DNA from: Thoreauomyces humboldtii | Lineage: Eukaryota > Chytridiomycota > Chytridiomycetes > Spizellomycetales > Powellomycetaceae | Reading direction: 5' to 3' | Length of the DNA: 33,480 bases | Assembly (NCBI GenBank): GCA_027596035.1 | Contig: JADGJA010000176.1 | Coordinates: 1-33,480 of the forward strand | Part shown: positions 31,095-33,480 of the stretch, piece by piece | Numbering within the stretch: the first letter of the stretch is position 1 | How the letters are laid out: every line of letters starts with the position of its first letter | Translations under genes and position numbers: made by a program | The notes under the pieces: generated by a model | What the model was told of the DNA's origin: nothing | What the model saw: the letters and a program-made list of their open reading frames with translations, nothing else | The model's database searches: none

Positions 31095-32960
31095 ATGCAT
31101 CTTGGCACCGTCGCTACCCTTTCGTTGACGCTAAGTCTCGCCAGGTGAGACCCAGACTTTCTATGTCCTGAGCACTACACGTGCTGACGTCAACATCCAT
31201 CAGTGCTCTCGCTGGTCCTGTTCTATCCTGGGATCCGTGCAGCGGCATTCAACCATCCGACATCAGCAACACATTTCTGGGACTGACTATTCCAACTAAC
31301 ATCAACGAGCTCCTCAACGCCACGTTCACCTGCGCTCGCTTGAAGACTCGTCTCACTAGCTCATCAGCCGCAACGATATCTCTGAATGTAAAGAAACTAG
31401 CGGCCCAGATCGGGGTCGGCAGACGGCTCGATCTGGGTCATAAATGGTGGCCCCGGTGACCCGTGGGCAACGAACATGGGACAGTTCGCCACGGATATGT
31501 GGTTCAACTTGTCTCAGAACCATGACGTTCTGCTGATGGATCAGCGTGGCGTCGGTCAGTCGTCTTTCTTGACGTGTGGACCCGAGGTGGAGGATGCGTT
31601 GCAGAATCTCGCGACTCAGCCGCGAACCGAGGCGCAGCTTCAGTCAACCATCAACCAGTGCGTGGGCATCATCAAGAACTCTACCGGATACGATGTCACA
31701 GATTTTTCCACCACCAACTCGGCGAGGGACCTCTATGCGGCGATCCAAGCTGTCAAAGCGGGTACCAAGCCTATCACGCTTTACGGTCTTTCCTACGGAA
31801 CCTTCCTTGTTCAGCGATTCATTCGCATGTATCCTGCTGCAGGTGAGGACCGTTCTTGCAGGCGCCAGTGTCATTCACGCTTGACTGATGCTGGTCGATT
31901 CCTTCGTAGTTCAAAATATCGTGCTCGATGGTGTCCTCTCACACCCCACTTCAATGCTTGAGGGTGTCTCGGCTGCCACTGAAGCTTTCGACTACCTAAT
32001 GGCAGACTGCGATCAATCTCCAGTCTGTCGATCTGCACTTCCCTCTACTGATCCCTCCCACGCCACTACACAGGATGTCGCCACGGTCCACATCAAAAAC
32101 TTTGACAACAGCACATCTCCCTGCGCCGTAGCCTTCCGCAACGCGAGCCAGCCCTCGCTCGGCGGCCTCGCAACCAAGTTCTTCGAAAGACCCGCGGTTC
32201 CGTTCGGCAACGCGACCATCGACGCCCGAGTGGCCATGCTGGCCCTGGTGTCACGAGCCTCTCGCTGCGACGTTTCGTTTCCCAGGGCGATCTGACACTC
32301 GTGAACGGAATGCTACAGATGTTCGCTCCTCAGACCCCTCAGGGCCCACCGCCACCACCGAGCAACCAATCCATAGTCCAACTCATGACCATCACAGCCA
32401 GCGAACTCCTCCTTCCGATCGACACCACCCTCCCATCCTTCGTCCACCAAACCAAGAACCTCACGATCATCCGTCCCATCGAACCCGTCCTGATCGCACT
32501 CGCCGATCCATGGCCAAAGTACCCATCGGAATCCGTGTGGACGGCCTCGCCCGCAAGCTACACCGGTCGCGCCCTCCTCGTGAACGGGAATCTCGACGGT
32601 CAGACGGCGGCCGGTTCGGCACGACGCACGTACGAGCAGCTGGTGTCCGCCGGCGTCAGGACGTGATACGTCGTGGCGCCCGCTGCGGGACATGCTGCGG
32701 GTGGGTACATCCCGTGCGCGGTTCGGCCCGTCGTGGACTTTGTCGCCGGGAGGGATGTCGATGAGGATGCTTGCATGGGGTATACGGTGGATTTCGCGGC
32801 TATGGAGATGCTGATGGAATTTGGGAGTCCAGGGACCGTTGGAAGTGGGACGGCAGATGCTCTGATGTCGGATTCGACTGCGAGTCCTGCTGGGGCGAGT
32901 ACGCCCCCTGTTTGGATCGTGGGTATCGCGGCGCTGTTGTCTGTCGCTATCTTTATGTAG
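31095..32960 (+). pseudogene. GPI-anchored TAP-like alpha/beta-hydrolase, frame-disrupted
   Basis: A signal peptide (MHLGTVATLSLTLSLASALA) is split by an intron at 31145-31203, and a second intron lies at 31851-31910. The fold is that of fungal TAP-like secreted hydrolases/peptidases: INGGPG oxyanion loop, LLMDQRGVGQSS, nucleophile elbow YGLSYGT, LLVNGNLDGQT carrying the acid, and APAAGH carrying the histidine. A Ser/Ala-rich stretch and the hydrophobic end PPVWIVGIAALLSVAIFM look like a GPI-anchor signal. Three defects break it. The first is an extra base, most simply in the G-run at 31412-31415. The second is a frame change at about 32255-32285, where a 56-bp weak intron is the only splicing alternative. 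The third is an in-frame TGA at 32664-32666, after which the frame continues to 32960. All catalytic motifs remain, so the decay is recent or the defects are sequence errors. Confidence 0.75.
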
Positions 32961-33174
32961 ATGCCGCAGATTTTCTGTTAGATCAATTCAAGATGTGGGC
33001 TGTTGGCAGTGACGACGAATCGATACAAAAATGGTAGGATAAATGCATTAAAGTGGTTTCCAAAATCCGACAAACGGACAGAGAAAAAAGAGCTAGTAAA
33101 AGAGCAGAAGCCCCAGCGCGCTCCAACATGATGTATGTCAACTCCCAATCCCGGTCCGTTTCGTCATGTTCCAT

Positions 33175-33470
33175 CTAACTCAACACGGTCCCGAATATCC
33201 GATCCCAGATCTTGGTCGTGATCCCATAGCCCAGGTTCGCGTCCTTGTAGTGATGGTCGAGGTGGTAGCTCTTCATCTCGCGGAGGTGCTCCGCGAAGGG
33301 TCTCCCGTGGTGGAGGTAGTAGTGGACGAGGTCGTAACCGAGGTAGCCTGGTGTGACTCCGGTCAGGAGACCGATGGCGAGGTGGTGTGGGACGAAGAGG
33401 GAGAAGAAGAGCCAGAGCATGTAGGCTAGGAAGATGGAGAGGGTCGGTGGCATCACCAGACGCATCCTGA
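33175..33470 (-). CDS. Scs7/FA2H-type sphingolipid fatty acid 2-hydroxylase, C-terminal exon (partial)
   Basis: The last 96 codons of the protein are visible; the rest lies beyond the window. Sequence and motifs match the fatty acid hydroxylase superfamily: RLVMPPTLSIFLAYMLW, YDLVHYYLHHGRP, SYHLDHHYKD and the ending GYGITTKIWDRIFGT. The HH and HLDHH histidines bind the di-metal centre that hydroxylates the 2-position of ceramide acyl chains at the ER membrane. The exon seems to begin at a CAG acceptor (33469-33471 on the minus strand), with the terminal poly-G reading as a poly-C tract of the preceding intron or as an artefact. The gene is convergent with the hydrolase across 214 bp that hold nothing else I can identify. 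Confidence 0.88.
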
Positions 33471-33480
33471 GGGGGGGGGG
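33471..33480. repeat. Poly-G run at the window end
   Basis: Ten consecutive G bases end the window, mirroring the ten C at its start. This is probably an assembly edge artefact. Confidence 0.7.

Noticed and set aside
32242..32297. 56-bp intron explaining the hydrolase frame change (donor after the CGA codon at 32229, GTGGCC)
   Set aside because: The donor is weak, no branch site is evident, and the removed part includes an RC motif expected in this family. It would also leave the other two defects.

Overview
The window reads as nuclear DNA of a filamentous or early-diverging fungus, or possibly a basidiomycete. It is not prokaryotic. Most genes are interrupted by short spliceosomal introns of about 57-125 bp, with GT-AG ends and often a CTNAC-type branch site near the acceptor. 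The genes are compact and lie on both strands. Fungal-type families are present: trehalose synthase/phosphatase, an Ste14-like methyltransferase, a GPI-anchored TAP-like hydrolase and a sphingolipid hydroxylase. SKA1 and ZZZ3 homologues argue against budding yeasts, but I cannot fix the species. The window starts with ten C and ends with ten G, so it is probably a whole contig with truncated or artefactual ends. All exon joins below were worked out by eye from reading frame, splice signals and family conservation.

Layout, left to right: an MFSD1-like vacuolar/lysosomal transporter (+, 265-2642); a ZZZ3-like SANT/ZZ chromatin protein (+, 3103-4538); a two-domain ABC-F ATPase (-, 4878-7171), divergent from a bifunctional trehalose-6-phosphate synthase/phosphatase (+, 7797-10639); and a giant ankyrin plus coiled-coil protein of about 3,496 residues (+, 11525-22432), which fills a third of the window. 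Its 3' end is tandemly duplicated as a broken copy (22530-22905). Next come an isoprenylcysteine methyltransferase (-, 23005-23720) and a 2.2-kb mosaic of direct repeats, two perfect inverted repeats and diverged pieces of the giant gene (24151-26381). The right part holds a STN1-like telomere-capping protein (-, 26382-27470) that shares a 285-bp divergent promoter with a SKA1-like kinetochore protein (+, 27756-28779), a six-exon PP2C phosphatase (-, 28951-30163), a disrupted GPI-anchored alpha/beta-hydrolase (+, 31095-32960) and the C-terminal exon of a Scs7/FA2H-type fatty acid hydroxylase (-, 33175 to the window end).

The genes do not form one pathway. The most unusual items are the giant ankyrin/coiled-coil gene with its field of decaying copies, the presence of SKA1 and ZZZ3 homologues in a fungal-looking genome, and the head-to-head pairing of a telomere gene with a kinetochore gene. 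Three genes (ZZZ3-like, STN1-like and the hydrolase) show reading-frame difficulties that could be real decay, unusual splicing or uncorrected sequencing indels.
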